A stretch of DNA of 64,000 nucleotides from Gemmatimonadota bacterium (GCA_026387935.1 JAPLKU010000019.1:186001-250000); one strand, 5' to 3'. Positions 46,378 through 58,958 are shown, counted from the stretch's first letter. Notes: generated by a model from the letters alone, not told the origin. A program made the numbers and translations.

Positions 46378-47124
46378 ATGGCAGAACAGGTCGTCGTGGT
46401 CACGGGGGCAAGCGGAGGGATTGGAGCGGCGACGGCCGAACTGCTGGCGGGTCAGGGCCATTCGGTCGTGGTCGTGGCTCGACGGGCCGACGCCCTCGCC
46501 GCCGTCGCGGTACGGTGTCAGGGGCGCGCCTTCAGCATCGTCGCGGACTGCACGAAGCGCGACGACGTGGCCCGCGTGGTGAGCGAGTCCATCGCACAGT
46601 TTGGCCATGTGGACGTCTGGGTGAACAACGTCGGCCAGGGGATCTCGCGGCAGCCCACCGAGCTCACTGACCAGGATATCGACGACATGATCCGCCTGAA
46701 CGTGAAGTCGGCGCTCTACGGGATGCAGGAGATCCTTCCGCACTTCAAATCGCAGGGCCGCGGACAGGTCATCAATGTGTCGTCTATGCTGGGCCGGATC
46801 CCGTTCGCGCGCTTCCGGTCCGCGTACGTGGGCTCGAAGCACTTTCTCAACGCGCTCACGGCGATGGTGCGTGAAGAGGTCCAGCAGAGCCACCCCGACA
46901 TCCAGGTGTCGCTCGTGTCGCCCGGCGTGGTGCGCACGGACTTCGGCGTGAACGCGATCCACGGTGGGCCCGACTCGCGTCAGTTGCCACACTCGCAGAG
47001 CGCCGAGGAAGTGGCTGCGGTGATCGCAGGGGTTATCGACTCGCGAAAACCGGACGTCTACACGCGGGCCGGAGCGCAGGCGCGCATCGCGGACTACTAC
47101 GCTTCGGTGGGGGTCGATCCATGA
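46378..47124 (+). CDS. Short-chain dehydrogenase/reductase (SDR)
   Basis: A 248-residue classical SDR. AAGG lies seven bases before the ATG at 46378; an in-frame ATG at 46372 is also possible. EQVVVVTGASGGIGAATAEL is the TGxxxGIG cofactor motif, ADCTKRDDVARVVSES the D-x adenine site, WVNNVGQGI the NNxG motif, INVSSMLGRIP the catalytic Ser, and YVGSKHFLNAL the Tyr-x-x-x-Lys. The R in VVVVARR favours NADP. Substrate unknown. Its stop codon sits in a small palindrome (47112-47130). Confidence 0.9.
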   Translation: MAEQVVVVTGASGGIGAATAELLAGQGHSVVVVARRADALAAVAVRCQGRAFSIVADCTKRDDVARVVSESIAQFGHVDVWVNNVGQGISRQPTELTDQDIDDMIRLNVKSALYGMQEILPHFKSQGRGQVINVSSMLGRIPFARFRSAYVGSKHFLNALTAMVREEVQQSHPDIQVSLVSPGVVRTDFGVNAIHGGPDSRQLPHSQSAEEVAAVIAGVIDSRKPDVYTRAGAQARIADYYASVGVDP

Positions 47125-47130
47125 TCGACC
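47112..47130 (+). terminator. Short perfect hairpin over the SDR stop codon
   Basis: GGTCGATC (47112-47119), loop CAT, GATCGACC (47123-47130): an 8-bp perfect stem that includes the stop codon TGA at 47122-47124. The short stem alone is weak; the repeat-family fragment just after may add to it. Confidence 0.45.
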
Positions 47131-47151
47131 TGACTGCAACAGCCGCGTGGC

Positions 47152-47184
47152 TGCCGTCCCCCTGAGTATTTAGTTGCTGCAGTA
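47152..47184 (+). repeat. Degenerate copy of the intergenic repeat hairpin
   Basis: CTGCCGTCCCCCTGAGTATT (47151-47170) followed by TAGTTGCTGCAG resembles the hairpin right arm plus tail of copy A (CAGTCCCCCAAGTATTTGCA then GTTGTCG) and of copy D. No left arm or terminal repeats. It lies between the convergent SDR and quinohaemoprotein genes. Confidence 0.4.
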
Positions 47185-47232
47185 TCCCATTTCTCAAGCG
47201 AATATCCAGGTTATCTCACGCCCGTCGTAGAC

Positions 47233-49344
47233 CTAAGGCAGCGCGAACGCCACGTACGTCCCGCCGCTCGGCGCGTCGTTCTTTCCGCCGCCGCAGCCGA
47301 TGACGATGTACTGCTTGCCGTTGACCATGTACGTGGACGGCGTCGCGTTCCCCGCAGCCGGCAGCTGCCCTTCCCAGAGCAGCTTGCCGTTTGACTTGTC
47401 GAACGCACGGATCTTGTTGTCGTAGGTCGTCGCGGCAATGACCAGCAGCCCGTTCTGCGTGACAATGGCGCCGCCGTAGCTGTCGGTGCCCGTGTTCTTG
47501 ATTCCCTGCGCGGCCAGCTTCGGATACTCGCCGAACGGAATCGTCCACTTGATCGAACCCTTGTTCAGGTCGATCGCGTTGAGCGTGCCCCAGGGCGGCT
47601 TGATGCCCGGGTAGCCCTCGTGATCGAGGAAGATGTCGAACGCCGTCTGCCGGTACTTGAGGAAGAACGGATTCGCCGTCGCCGTCGTCGCGACGTCCTT
47701 CCCGGTCATCAGGAAGTTGGCGAGGTCGTTGATCGCGACATTGTCGAGCGCCGTGGCAAACGCCGGCATGCGACCCGTGCCTTCACGAATTGTCTTGATG
47801 ATCTGCTCGCGCGTCAGGCGCGTGCCGACGCCCTCGAGCGTCGGTGCCACCGGTGTGTTGTTCGGTCCATGGCACTCGGCGCAGTTGGCGCCGAACACCG
47901 ACTTGTCCTCGCGCGGCAGCATCTTGAGGATCCACGCCATCTCGTTCGAGTTCACGTAGAGCAGACCCGTCGCCGGATCGAACGCGGGGCCGCCCCACTC
48001 GCCGCCGCCGTCGACGCCCGGGAAAATGATCGTGCCCGTCAGGTTAGGCGTCGTGAACGGATGCGGCGTCGGATTGGCATTGAAGATCTTGAGTGCCGCG
48101 GCGTGGGCCTCGGGTGTGCGATTGGTCAGGCCGTCTTCCGTGAGTTGCTGGCGCGCGAAGGGCGGCGGCAGCACGGGAAAGCGCTGCGAATCGGCGGCGA
48201 TGTCGCCGTCGAGCGTGGCTTTCGGCATCTGCTTCCACTCACTCGGGAAGAGTTCCTTTCCCGTCATGCGGTCCAGCAGCCATACGTGGCCCGTCTTCGT
48301 GATCTGCGCGACCGCGTCCACCTTTTTGCCATCGCGTGTCACGGCGACGAGCGTGGGCGCGGCGGGAAAATCGCGGTCCCAGAGGTCGTGCTTGAGTCCC
48401 TGAAAGTGCCAGATGCGCTTGCCCGTGTTGCCGTCGAGCGCGACGACCGAGTTGGCGAAGAGATTGTCGCCGACTCGATTGGCGCCGTAGAAATCAAATG
48501 ACGCGGAGCCCGTCGCGAAGAAGATCATGCCGCGCTTCTGGTCCACTGTGACGCCCGACCAGGCATTGGTACCACCCGCGATCTTCCAGGCGTCTGGCGG
48601 CCACGTGTCGTAGCCGAACTCGCCCGGGTGCGGAATGGTGTGGAAGGTCCAGCGGATCGCGCCCGTCTTCACGTCGTAGGCGCGAATGTCGCCGGGAGCG
48701 GACGGCAGCGCTTCGGGCACCGACGTGCCGATGACCAGCATGTCCTTGTAGACGACACCGGGCGTGCTTGCGCTGACGGAGAGTCCTTCCACCGGGCGGT
48801 CGACCCCCGCGCGCAGGTCCACCCATCCGCTGTCGTTGCCCCAGCCCGCGGCCTTCTGGCCGGTTTTCGCATCGAGCGCGAAAAGGCGATAGCGATGGTT
48901 GAAGTACACACGGCCATCGTGCACGACGACGCCGCGATAGCGGATGCGCGGACCGGTGAACCGTCCGCCGGTGGGATCGAAACTCCAGAGTTCCTTGCCC
49001 GTGGCCGCATCGAGCGCGAAGGCGCGCTGTTTGGGTGACATCGCATACATCACGCCACCGACAATGATCGGATTGGACTGCATCTCCGATCCCTTGAACT
49101 CGTCGTGGGTCTCGTACGTCCACGCGACCTTCAAGCTGGCGACGTTCTTCGGCGTGATCTGCGCGAGTTGTGTGTAGTGCGTGTGGTCGTCGTCGCCCTG
49201 ATAGACGGGCCAGTCGGCGGACTGTCTGTTGGACTGCGACGCGGCCGGTTTTGCCGGTGGCTTGGCCCCCGGTTTTGCCTGCGCAATGAGCGCAGCGGGG
49301 ACGAGAAGACAGGTGACGGCGGCGGCGCGCAGGGAGTTTCGCAT
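47233..49344 (-). CDS. PQQ-dependent quinohaemoprotein dehydrogenase, exported
   Basis: ATG 49344 opens the signal RNSLRAAAVTCLLVPAALIA; a longer in-frame version would run into the minisatellite. About 703 residues. The propeller W-motifs of PQQ enzymes are present: QNGLLVIAATTYDNKIRAFD, NKIRAFDKSNGKLLWEGQLP, ALDAATGKELWSFDPTGGR and DAKTGQKAAGWGNDSGWVDL. A cytochrome c domain with CAECH lies at about residue 475, in the middle rather than the end. It would oxidise alcohols or sugars and pass electrons to the haem. It sits downstream of the kinase across 485 bases that hold only the heptamer array. Confidence 0.9.
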   Translation of the reverse strand: MRNSLRAAAVTCLLVPAALIAQAKPGAKPPAKPAASQSNRQSADWPVYQGDDDHTHYTQLAQITPKNVASLKVAWTYETHDEFKGSEMQSNPIIVGGVMYAMSPKQRAFALDAATGKELWSFDPTGGRFTGPRIRYRGVVVHDGRVYFNHRYRLFALDAKTGQKAAGWGNDSGWVDLRAGVDRPVEGLSVSASTPGVVYKDMLVIGTSVPEALPSAPGDIRAYDVKTGAIRWTFHTIPHPGEFGYDTWPPDAWKIAGGTNAWSGVTVDQKRGMIFFATGSASFDFYGANRVGDNLFANSVVALDGNTGKRIWHFQGLKHDLWDRDFPAAPTLVAVTRDGKKVDAVAQITKTGHVWLLDRMTGKELFPSEWKQMPKATLDGDIAADSQRFPVLPPPFARQQLTEDGLTNRTPEAHAAALKIFNANPTPHPFTTPNLTGTIIFPGVDGGGEWGGPAFDPATGLLYVNSNEMAWILKMLPREDKSVFGANCAECHGPNNTPVAPTLEGVGTRLTREQIIKTIREGTGRMPAFATALDNVAINDLANFLMTGKDVATTATANPFFLKYRQTAFDIFLDHEGYPGIKPPWGTLNAIDLNKGSIKWTIPFGEYPKLAAQGIKNTGTDSYGGAIVTQNGLLVIAATTYDNKIRAFDKSNGKLLWEGQLPAAGNATPSTYMVNGKQYIVIGCGGGKNDAPSGGTYVAFALP

Positions 49345-49471
49345 CGTGTTTCGGGGGGTGGACAGTCGTTCAAGCTTACTCGGCCAGCCGGAAATGGCGA
49401 ACAGATGGAGGCGGTCGTGGAACGGATGGGGCGCGGCGACGGGCGGCAGCAGTGAGCCGCCAAAGGGCACG

Positions 49472-49733
49472 AGCGAGACGGCAGACGACAAAAGCGAGAC
49501 GACAAAACGACAAGAGCGAGACGGCAGGCGACAAAGACGAGACGGCAGACGGCAAAGACGCGACGGCAGACGGCAGACGGCAAAGACGCGACGGCAGACG
49601 GCAAAGACGCGACGGCAAAGACGCGACGGCAAAGACGCGACGGCAGACGACAAAGACGCGACGGCAGACGGCAAAGACGCGACGGCAGACGGCAAGGACG
49701 CGACGGCAGACCGCAAGGACGTCGACGCCGCCC
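49472..49733 (+). repeat. Heptamer-based minisatellite
   Basis: Units built from GACGGCA, plus AAGACGC, occur in blocks of 14, 21 and 28 bases: the usual block is GACGCGACGGCAGACGGCAA plus A. Block lengths are multiples of seven. Degenerate units occur at the left edge (49472-49540). The array lacks stops in several frames on both strands, so long spurious frames run through it. It lies between the kinase gene (3' end) and the quinohaemoprotein start. The flanks 49345-49471 and 49734-49829 show nothing else. Confidence 0.8.
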
Positions 49734-49829
49734 ATATTCGCTCAGCACGCGACGCCAGCACCGCACACCTGAGGGTCGAATGTTCGTCCGTGGGCGTGGG
49801 CCGCGGACAAGCGCGCGCCCGCGCACTAG

Positions 49830-53039
<3,210 letters not shown>

Positions 53040-53220
53040 CGAAGTTAAGCTTGGAGGTGCGGACTGGATAGCACGTCGGGAGGCGCAATCCTCCGGCCAA
53101 CCCGACCGGCGCCTCTGCTGGTCACCCCCTCCTCCCGACTCGCCGCCGAAGCGCCATATTCTCCGGCTTGGCCCCTCCTAGAGCTGGGCCAGCGAACTTC
53201 CCATTTGCAGGAGTGGACCC

Positions 53221-56200
53221 GTGCACAGAACACCGCTCGCGCTTCGCCGGACTGCCGCCATCGTCCGGTCAGTCGCGTGCCTCCTCGCCTTTCCCGTGTT
53301 GGCGCTCACCGCGCAGACGCCGGCAACGCAGACGCCGGCGACGCAGGTCGCCAAGAAAGTCTTGTCGCCGGCCGACTACACGCGCTGGCGCAACATCGAA
53401 GGCTCACAGATTTCCGCCGACGGAAAATGGGTGAGCTACGGACTGCGATTCGCAAACACGCTTCCGGTGGACTCGAAGCCGGAGCTCCATGTCCTGAATC
53501 TCGAGACCAATACGGACGTCACCGTACCGCGTGCGTCGAACGCGACCTTTTCCGCCGATTCGCGCTGGGTCGCCTATCAGGTCGATTCCATCGCGGCGGC
53601 CGGCGGACGTGGCGGGCGTGGTGGCGCTGCTCCCCCAGCCGGCGCGGCGAACGGACGTGGCGCCGGTGGCGGCCCCGCCCTCCCGCGACGATTTGAACTG
53701 CGCGAACTCGCTACCGGCCGTGTGCAAACGTGGCAGGACATGCAGCAGGCGATCTTCGCACCAACGTCCACGCACCTCGTGCTGCGCCGCCGCGGACCTG
53801 GCGTCGGCACGGGCGGTGGCGGTCGCGGTGGCCCCGGAGGCGGAGGCGGCGGAGGTGGCGGAGGTGGCGGTGGCCAGCAAGACGCTGCCGGCGCCCTCCC
53901 GACCGGGCCGCGCGGCTCCGATGTGCTCATCGTTGATCTGCGCAATGGACGCAACCAGTTCGTCGGCAGCGTGGGCGACATTGCGTTCAACGCCAAAGGA
54001 GACCTGCTCGGCTACACGGTCGACGCCGTCGTGAAAGACGGAAACGGTCTCTATGTGATGGACCTCGCGAGCGGCGGCACGCACACACTCGACAACGACG
54101 CGCGCAGTTACAGCCGCCTCGCCTGGAACGACGCCGGCACCGCGATCGCCGTGCTGAAGGGCAGCGAAGTGCCGCGTATGCGCGAGCGTGACAACCAGCT
54201 GCTCGTCGTCACCGATGTACGCGCTGCGTTGACCAAACCCGACGTCGCAACGGCGAAGCTCGAACGAACCGTCGCCCCGGGTTTCCCACAGGGATGGGTG
54301 GTCAGCGATCGCGCAACGCTCTCCTGGAGCGAAGACAACCAGCGCGTGATGTTCGGCATCATCGGCCAGTCGCCGGCCGCCGACACCGGCCGCCGCTCCA
54401 GCACCGACTCCACCGCCGACGTGGATGTCTGGCGCACGCAGGACGAGCGGATCCAGTCCGTGCAGATGATTCGTGCGAACGCCGACCGAAACAACACGTT
54501 CCGCGAAGCCTTCGTGGTCGCGACCGGCAAGTACGTCTCGCTCTCCGATTCCACGATGCGGGAGCTGGAAGTTTCGCTCGACGGCAAATGGGCCGTGGGC
54601 CGCGACGCCCGCGCATACATGTCGGATTACAAGCGCCCGGCGGCGGACATTTATCGCGTGAACATGTCAACGGGCGAACGCACGCTGATGCTCAAGGGGC
54701 AACTCACCGCCCAGCATGTGTTCGGCATTTCGCCTGATGGACGCCAGTTCGTCTACTGGAAGGACAGCAAGTTCCAGGCGTACGATCTCGATGCCGGCAC
54801 GTCGAAGACGCTCGGCTCCGCCACGACGCCGAGTTTCGTAGACACCGAGTTCGATCATCCGGGCCCGAAGCCGTCTTATGGTGTGGCCGGCTACTCGAGC
54901 GACGGCAAGTCGGTCATCGTCGAGAACAAGTACGACCTCTGGACCCTCCCACTCGACGGCTCAGCCGGCGTGAAGAATCTCACCAATGGCGCGGGCGCCA
55001 AGGGTGAAATCCGCTACCGCTATGTGCGCATCGATCCGATCGATTCGACGATGGGGCGTCGCGTGCGCTCCGGCCGCGAGATTGATCTCGCCAAGCCGGT
55101 CACGCTGACGGCGTACGGCGAATGGACCAAGAAAGCGGGCTTCTCCGAACTCGCGAATGGTCAGCTGAAGGAACTCGTGTATGATGATGCGGCGTTCGGT
55201 CGACCGTCAAAGGCCGCCAAGGCCGACAAGGTCCTCTTCACACGCGAGACGTTCGCCGAGTTCCCGGATCTCCGCGTGTCGGGCGCCGGGTTTGCGAACG
55301 CAAAGAAAATCACGAACGCGAACCCGCAGCAGGCCGAGTTCTCCTGGGGCCGGCGCGTGCTGTTCGACTTCAAGAACAAGGCCGGCCGACGGCTGCAGGG
55401 GATCATCGCATTGCCCGACGACTACAAGCAGGGCGAGAAGCGGCCGATGATCGTGAACTTCTACGAGAAGAACTCGCAGAATCTGCACCGCTACACGTCG
55501 CCGTCGTTCATCACCGGAATGGGTTCGTCGCCAATCGAAGCGGTGAGCCGCGGCTACATCACCATGCTGCCCGACATCTTCTTCAATACGGGTTCATCGC
55601 ACAGCGACATGCTGGATTGCGTCGAAGCCGCAACAAAGAAGGTGATCGAGCTGGGGTACGCCGACCCGAAGCACATCGGCGTGAATGGTCACAGCTACGG
55701 CGGCGAAGGTGCCGCGTTCATCGGCACACGGTCCAAGCTCTTCTCAGCTGTGGGCATGGGCGCCGGCGTCACCGACCTCTACACCGACTTCAACCAGAGC
55801 TGGGGCTGGTCGTATCAGGTAACGGGCGGCAGCGGCGCGAATGGCAACGACTATTACCTCTACGGCCAGGGCCGTTGGGGCGTCTCGCCGTGGGACAATC
55901 CGGAACTCTTCCACTTCGAGTCCGCGCTGACCCATGTGCCCGAAGCCACAGCGCCATTCCTGATGATGCACGGCACCGCCGATCCGACGGTCTCGTTCAG
56001 CGAGGGAATGAACTTCTACAACGCGCTGCGCTACAACAAGAAGGAAGCGGTGCTGCTCGCGTATCCCGGTGAAGGCCACGGCCTTTCGGGGTTGGCCAAC
56101 CGTCGCGACCTGACGGTGCGGTTCTTCGAGTTCTTCGACCACTACCTGAAGGGGGCACCGGCGCCCAAGTGGATGAAGGACGGCGTTCCGTATCTCGTCA

Positions 56201-56235
56201 AGGAAGCGACGCGGGATATGCGCGTGGTGCCGTAG
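53221..56235 (+). CDS. Exported S9 prolyl oligopeptidase-family peptidase with Gly-rich inserts
   Basis: The GTG at 53221 (CAGGAG 11-16 bases upstream) opens a 1004-residue precursor: RTAAIVRSVACLLAFPVLAL signal, then a QTPATQTPATQ duplication. A WD40-like propeller has two large low-complexity loops, GGRGGRGGAAPPAG and a Gly run of 13 at about 53845-53880. The C-terminal hydrolase has KHIGVNGHSYGGEGAAFIG (Ser), MMHGTADPTVSFSEGMNF (Asp) and AYPGEGHGLSGLANR (His). Longer than typical S9 members (about 700-800) mainly because of the inserts. It probably degrades peptides outside the cytoplasm. Divergent from the kinase gene. Confidence 0.92.
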   Translation: MHRTPLALRRTAAIVRSVACLLAFPVLALTAQTPATQTPATQVAKKVLSPADYTRWRNIEGSQISADGKWVSYGLRFANTLPVDSKPELHVLNLETNTDVTVPRASNATFSADSRWVAYQVDSIAAAGGRGGRGGAAPPAGAANGRGAGGGPALPRRFELRELATGRVQTWQDMQQAIFAPTSTHLVLRRRGPGVGTGGGGRGGPGGGGGGGGGGGGGQQDAAGALPTGPRGSDVLIVDLRNGRNQFVGSVGDIAFNAKGDLLGYTVDAVVKDGNGLYVMDLASGGTHTLDNDARSYSRLAWNDAGTAIAVLKGSEVPRMRERDNQLLVVTDVRAALTKPDVATAKLERTVAPGFPQGWVVSDRATLSWSEDNQRVMFGIIGQSPAADTGRRSSTDSTADVDVWRTQDERIQSVQMIRANADRNNTFREAFVVATGKYVSLSDSTMRELEVSLDGKWAVGRDARAYMSDYKRPAADIYRVNMSTGERTLMLKGQLTAQHVFGISPDGRQFVYWKDSKFQAYDLDAGTSKTLGSATTPSFVDTEFDHPGPKPSYGVAGYSSDGKSVIVENKYDLWTLPLDGSAGVKNLTNGAGAKGEIRYRYVRIDPIDSTMGRRVRSGREIDLAKPVTLTAYGEWTKKAGFSELANGQLKELVYDDAAFGRPSKAAKADKVLFTRETFAEFPDLRVSGAGFANAKKITNANPQQAEFSWGRRVLFDFKNKAGRRLQGIIALPDDYKQGEKRPMIVNFYEKNSQNLHRYTSPSFITGMGSSPIEAVSRGYITMLPDIFFNTGSSHSDMLDCVEAATKKVIELGYADPKHIGVNGHSYGGEGAAFIGTRSKLFSAVGMGAGVTDLYTDFNQSWGWSYQVTGGSGANGNDYYLYGQGRWGVSPWDNPELFHFESALTHVPEATAPFLMMHGTADPTVSFSEGMNFYNALRYNKKEAVLLAYPGEGHGLSGLANRRDLTVRFFEFFDHYLKGAPAPKWMKDGVPYLVKEATRDMRVVP

Positions 56236-56252
56236 CGACACGGACAATTCGC

Positions 56253-56380
56253 GAACTGACTGGGGGAACTGCACCGACTTCACCTGTCGTGGCAGTTCCC
56301 CCATGTATTTGTCGTGGTCGCACTCAGGAATCATCCGATCCCGTCCGGCGCTGTTCCGCACCCGCGATAGCGCCGAGACC
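56253..56380 (+). repeat. Intergenic repeat element, copy D
   Basis: Hairpin: TGGGGGAACTGC (56261-56272) pairs perfectly with GCAGTTCCCCCA (56292-56303). GTCCGGCGCTGTTCCGCACC and CGCGATAGCGCCGAGACC (ending 56380) form the conserved right end. It lies between the convergent S9 peptidase and CdsA-like genes; no coding content. Confidence 0.7.
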
Positions 56381-56394
56381 CTTCAAGACCACAG

Positions 56395-57105
56395 CTACAG
56401 CCAGGCGCCCACGAGGGCCATCGCGACCACGAAACTGTTGAAGCGATCGATCACCCCGCCCTGTCCGGGGAGTATGGCGGAAAAATCTTTGATCCCCGCC
56501 TGGCGCTTGGTCCAGGAACCCGACAGATCGCCGACGAACGATGCCGCCGCGACCGCCGTGCCGAGCGCAGCGGCGCGACCGAGGTCGTAGCCGGGCAACG
56601 CGCGCAGCCAGACAGCGACAAGCAACGCACCAATCAGCGCACCGACGAATCCTTCAACGGTCTTGGCCGGACTGATTGATGGCACCAACGGCCGCCGGCC
56701 GATTAACTGCCCCACCACCTGCCCGAATCCGTCGAACGCGGCACAGACCATGAAGAGCCAGATGACGCCGCCCTGGTCTGCGCGCGCCGACACATAGACA
56801 AACACCACCGCGACAGCGAGCGCTACCGTGATCAACCAACTCGGTCGCGGTTCAGGAATCCGTGGCCACGCGCGCCGCGCTTCGAGGGCGCTTCCGATCA
56901 CGATGGCCGTCGCGATCGAGAGGAGTCCAGGGGTGCCGAGGAAGCCAAGCAGCACGACGGCGTGCGCGATGACGAAGAAGCCTATGAACTTGACGCCGCG
57001 CGCCCGTTGCACGTCGTGTGGCGTCTTGATGCTGCCGAGCACCATGATCACGGCGCCGATCGCACAGAGCAACGTGGTCCGGAAGAGCAGTGCGCCGAAC
57101 GTCAT
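56395..57105 (-). CDS. CDP-diglyceride synthetase (phosphatidate cytidylyltransferase)-like membrane protein
   Basis: A 236-residue protein with about seven hydrophobic helices. The family signature near the C-terminus reads DLSGSWTKRQAGIKDFSAIL then PGQGGVIDRFNSF. The usual motif is S-x-x-KR-x-x-x-KD-x(5-8)-P-G-H-G-G-x-x-D-R-x-D; here PGHGG is PGQGG and the last Asp is Asn. CDP-diacylglycerol supplies the next step of phospholipid synthesis. The ATG overlaps the upstream PgsA-like gene's stop (ATGA), indicating coupled translation. Whether the changed residues still support activity is uncertain. Confidence 0.75.
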   Translation of the reverse strand: MTFGALLFRTTLLCAIGAVIMVLGSIKTPHDVQRARGVKFIGFFVIAHAVVLLGFLGTPGLLSIATAIVIGSALEARRAWPRIPEPRPSWLITVALAVAVVFVYVSARADQGGVIWLFMVCAAFDGFGQVVGQLIGRRPLVPSISPAKTVEGFVGALIGALLVAVWLRALPGYDLGRAAALGTAVAAASFVGDLSGSWTKRQAGIKDFSAILPGQGGVIDRFNSFVVAMALVGAWL

Positions 57106-57668
57106 GTGTCGTGCCGTGCGTTGAGTACCCAGTACACGCCGCGCACATCAGCAGTCCACGTGGGAAGCAGCCAGAGCAGCACACACTCTTCAGTGGTCGC
57201 GAGCGCGAGCACACCGACACCGAGGTAGATCAGCCAGGGCTGGAGCGCGCCAAGGAAGAGCAGGCCTATGAAGAGGCCCATTACGTACGCGGTGATGCGC
57301 GAGAGATAGGTGTGAAAGCTCGACAGGCGACCGTAGCGGATAAGCGCCGCAAGATTCTCGGCGATCCACAGGCCGGGGATGAGTGAAAAGGCGACTGGGT
57401 GCGCGCGGATCACTTCGGGATAGAAGATCCATGCGCCAATGCCTGCGACGAGAAACAGGAGCGTATCGGCGATCGAGTCAAGCTGCGCGCCGAGTGGTGA
57501 GGTGGCGTTGAGGGCCCGCGCGAGGATGCCGTCGGCAATGTCGCCCACGAGGCAGAAAAGCATGAGTGCGGTAAACGCGTCGTGGCGCGCCATGAAGGCG
57601 AACCAGAGGAGGAACGGCATCGCCGCGATGCGGAGCGACGTGAGCGCGTTGGGGAGGCGCTTCAGCAT
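57102..57668 (-). CDS. CDP-alcohol phosphatidyltransferase family protein (PgsA-like)
   Basis: ATG 57668 opens a 188-residue membrane protein with a basic start (LKRLPNALTSLRI). The signature DGILARALNATSPLGAQLDS followed by IAD matches DG-x2-AR-x8-G-x3-D-x3-D completely; all three acidic residues are present. It transfers a phosphatidyl group from CDP-diacylglycerol to an alcohol; glycerol-3-phosphate (PgsA), inositol and others are possible. Its last four bases overlap the next gene, a CdsA-like protein that would make its CDP-lipid. Divergent from a small exported protein at 57810. Confidence 0.85.
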   Translation of the reverse strand: MLKRLPNALTSLRIAAMPFLLWFAFMARHDAFTALMLFCLVGDIADGILARALNATSPLGAQLDSIADTLLFLVAGIGAWIFYPEVIRAHPVAFSLIPGLWIAENLAALIRYGRLSSFHTYLSRITAYVMGLFIGLLFLGALQPWLIYLGVGVLALATTEECVLLWLLPTWTADVRGVYWVLNARHDT

Positions 57669-57809
57669 GGATGGACGTGAGCATATCCCCCACCTGCCCG
57701 CGTCGCAATGCAACCATTAGGAAGAGCGCCCGGGCCAACTGGCAGTTGCCCAGTGAGCGGGGTATAATCCGCAGGTAGGAAACAACCCCCCGAAACAGAG
57801 GATTTGCGC

Positions 57810-58229
57810 ATGCGCCGGTTCACCCTGCTCGCTGCCGGCGTCCTGCTCGCCGCCGCCACCACTGCGACCGCACAGGGCACGCCGCCCGACTCGACCAAGA
57901 AAGCGCCGGCAGCGGCGGCCAACCTCGAAGGCACGTGGACCGGCTCGCTCACGACGCCGCAGGGCGAAATGCCGGTCAATGCCAAGATCAAGAAAGAGAA
58001 GGACGGCTACGTCGGCACGGTGTCGGGACTCGAAGGCGACGTTCCGCTCAAGGAAATCACCGTCGTCGGCGACAAGGTCACTATGGGCGCGGTGATGTCG
58101 ATGCAGGGCCAGTCGTTCGAAGTGTGGTATGCCTTCGTCATCAAGGGCGATGCACTCAACGGTTCGCTTTCGGCGAACGTGCAGGGCCAGTCCATGGCGT
58201 TCGACCTGCTGCTGAAGCGCGCGCCGTAA
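57810..58229 (+). CDS. Hypothetical small exported protein
   Basis: ATG 57810 is preceded by AGAGGA. The 139-residue precursor has signal RRFTLLAAGVLLAAATTATA. The mature part, LEGTWTGSLTTPQGEMPVNA, GYVGTVSGLEGDVPLKEITV and QGQSFEVWYAFVIKGDALNG, looks like an all-beta, lipocalin-like or DUF-type small barrel common in this kind of genome. No catalytic residues seen. It may be cotranscribed with the rhomboid gene that starts 37 bases later. Confidence 0.72.
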   Translation: MRRFTLLAAGVLLAAATTATAQGTPPDSTKKAPAAAANLEGTWTGSLTTPQGEMPVNAKIKKEKDGYVGTVSGLEGDVPLKEITVVGDKVTMGAVMSMQGQSFEVWYAFVIKGDALNGSLSANVQGQSMAFDLLLKRAP

Positions 58230-58266
58230 CGACATACGGCGCCAGGCGCGCCACGCCTTGCGTTAT

Positions 58267-58845
58267 ATGGGCACGCTCACCACCACCACGCGCCGCACTG
58301 CGCTCGCGCTGCGAACACAGGCGGTAACCGTTGGCGGAAGTGTCGCCGCATTCTGGGGGGTCTTTGCGGTACAGTTTCTTTCAGGTGGCCTGCTCACACA
58401 GTTCGGAGTAATCCCGCGCACGGTCATTGGCCTGCGCGGGATTCTTTTTGGGCCATTCATTCACGGCAGCTTCGCGCACCTGGTGTCCAACACGGTACCG
58501 TTCCTGCTGCTGGGATGGCTGGTGATGCTGCGCGACTCGCGGCACTTCATGCGAGTCACGCTCGCCTCGATGCTTGGCGCGGGGCTGCTCGCATGGATGA
58601 TCGGCGCACCGGGGTCTGTTCACATCGGCGCGAGCGGCGTGATTTTTGGATACCTTGGATTTCTCATGCTCGCGGGATGGTATGAGCGAAGTTTCGTGAG
58701 CGTGATGCTCAGTGTGGCTGTTACAGGATTGTGGGGCGGGCTGGTGCTCGGAGTGCTGCCCGGTCAACCGGGGATCAGTTGGCAGGGACATCTCGGTGGA
58801 TTCATCGGTGGCGTGCTCGCGGCGCGATCGTTGCGGCGGCGATAG
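58267..58845 (+). CDS. Rhomboid-family intramembrane serine protease
   Basis: ATG 58267 is preferred to an in-frame TTG three codons upstream; the protein has 192 residues. Five or six helices. FGPFIHGSFAHLVSNTVPFL carries the HxxxN-type loop-helix motif. SVHIGASGVIFGYLGFLMLA carries the catalytic Ser in GASG. GISWQGHLGGFIGGVLAARS carries the catalytic His. All rhomboid protease residues are present. Substrates unknown; rhomboids cleave single-span membrane proteins. A stray copy of the repeat-family terminal sequence starts six bases after its stop codon (58851-58865). Confidence 0.92.
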   Translation: MGTLTTTTRRTALALRTQAVTVGGSVAAFWGVFAVQFLSGGLLTQFGVIPRTVIGLRGILFGPFIHGSFAHLVSNTVPFLLLGWLVMLRDSRHFMRVTLASMLGAGLLAWMIGAPGSVHIGASGVIFGYLGFLMLAGWYERSFVSVMLSVAVTGLWGGLVLGVLPGQPGISWQGHLGGFIGGVLAARSLRRR

Positions 58846-58958
58846 GCAACGGTCTCGGCGCTAGCACGATTGAGGACAACTGTCGGACTTGAACTGCGAC
58901 ACCTGCCGGATACTGCCAAATACTGACTGCCAACTACCGACTACTTCGGGGAACTGCA

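Noticed and set aside
49472-49733. CRISPR array.
   Set aside because: Units are contiguous with no spacers and vary in length by seven bases.
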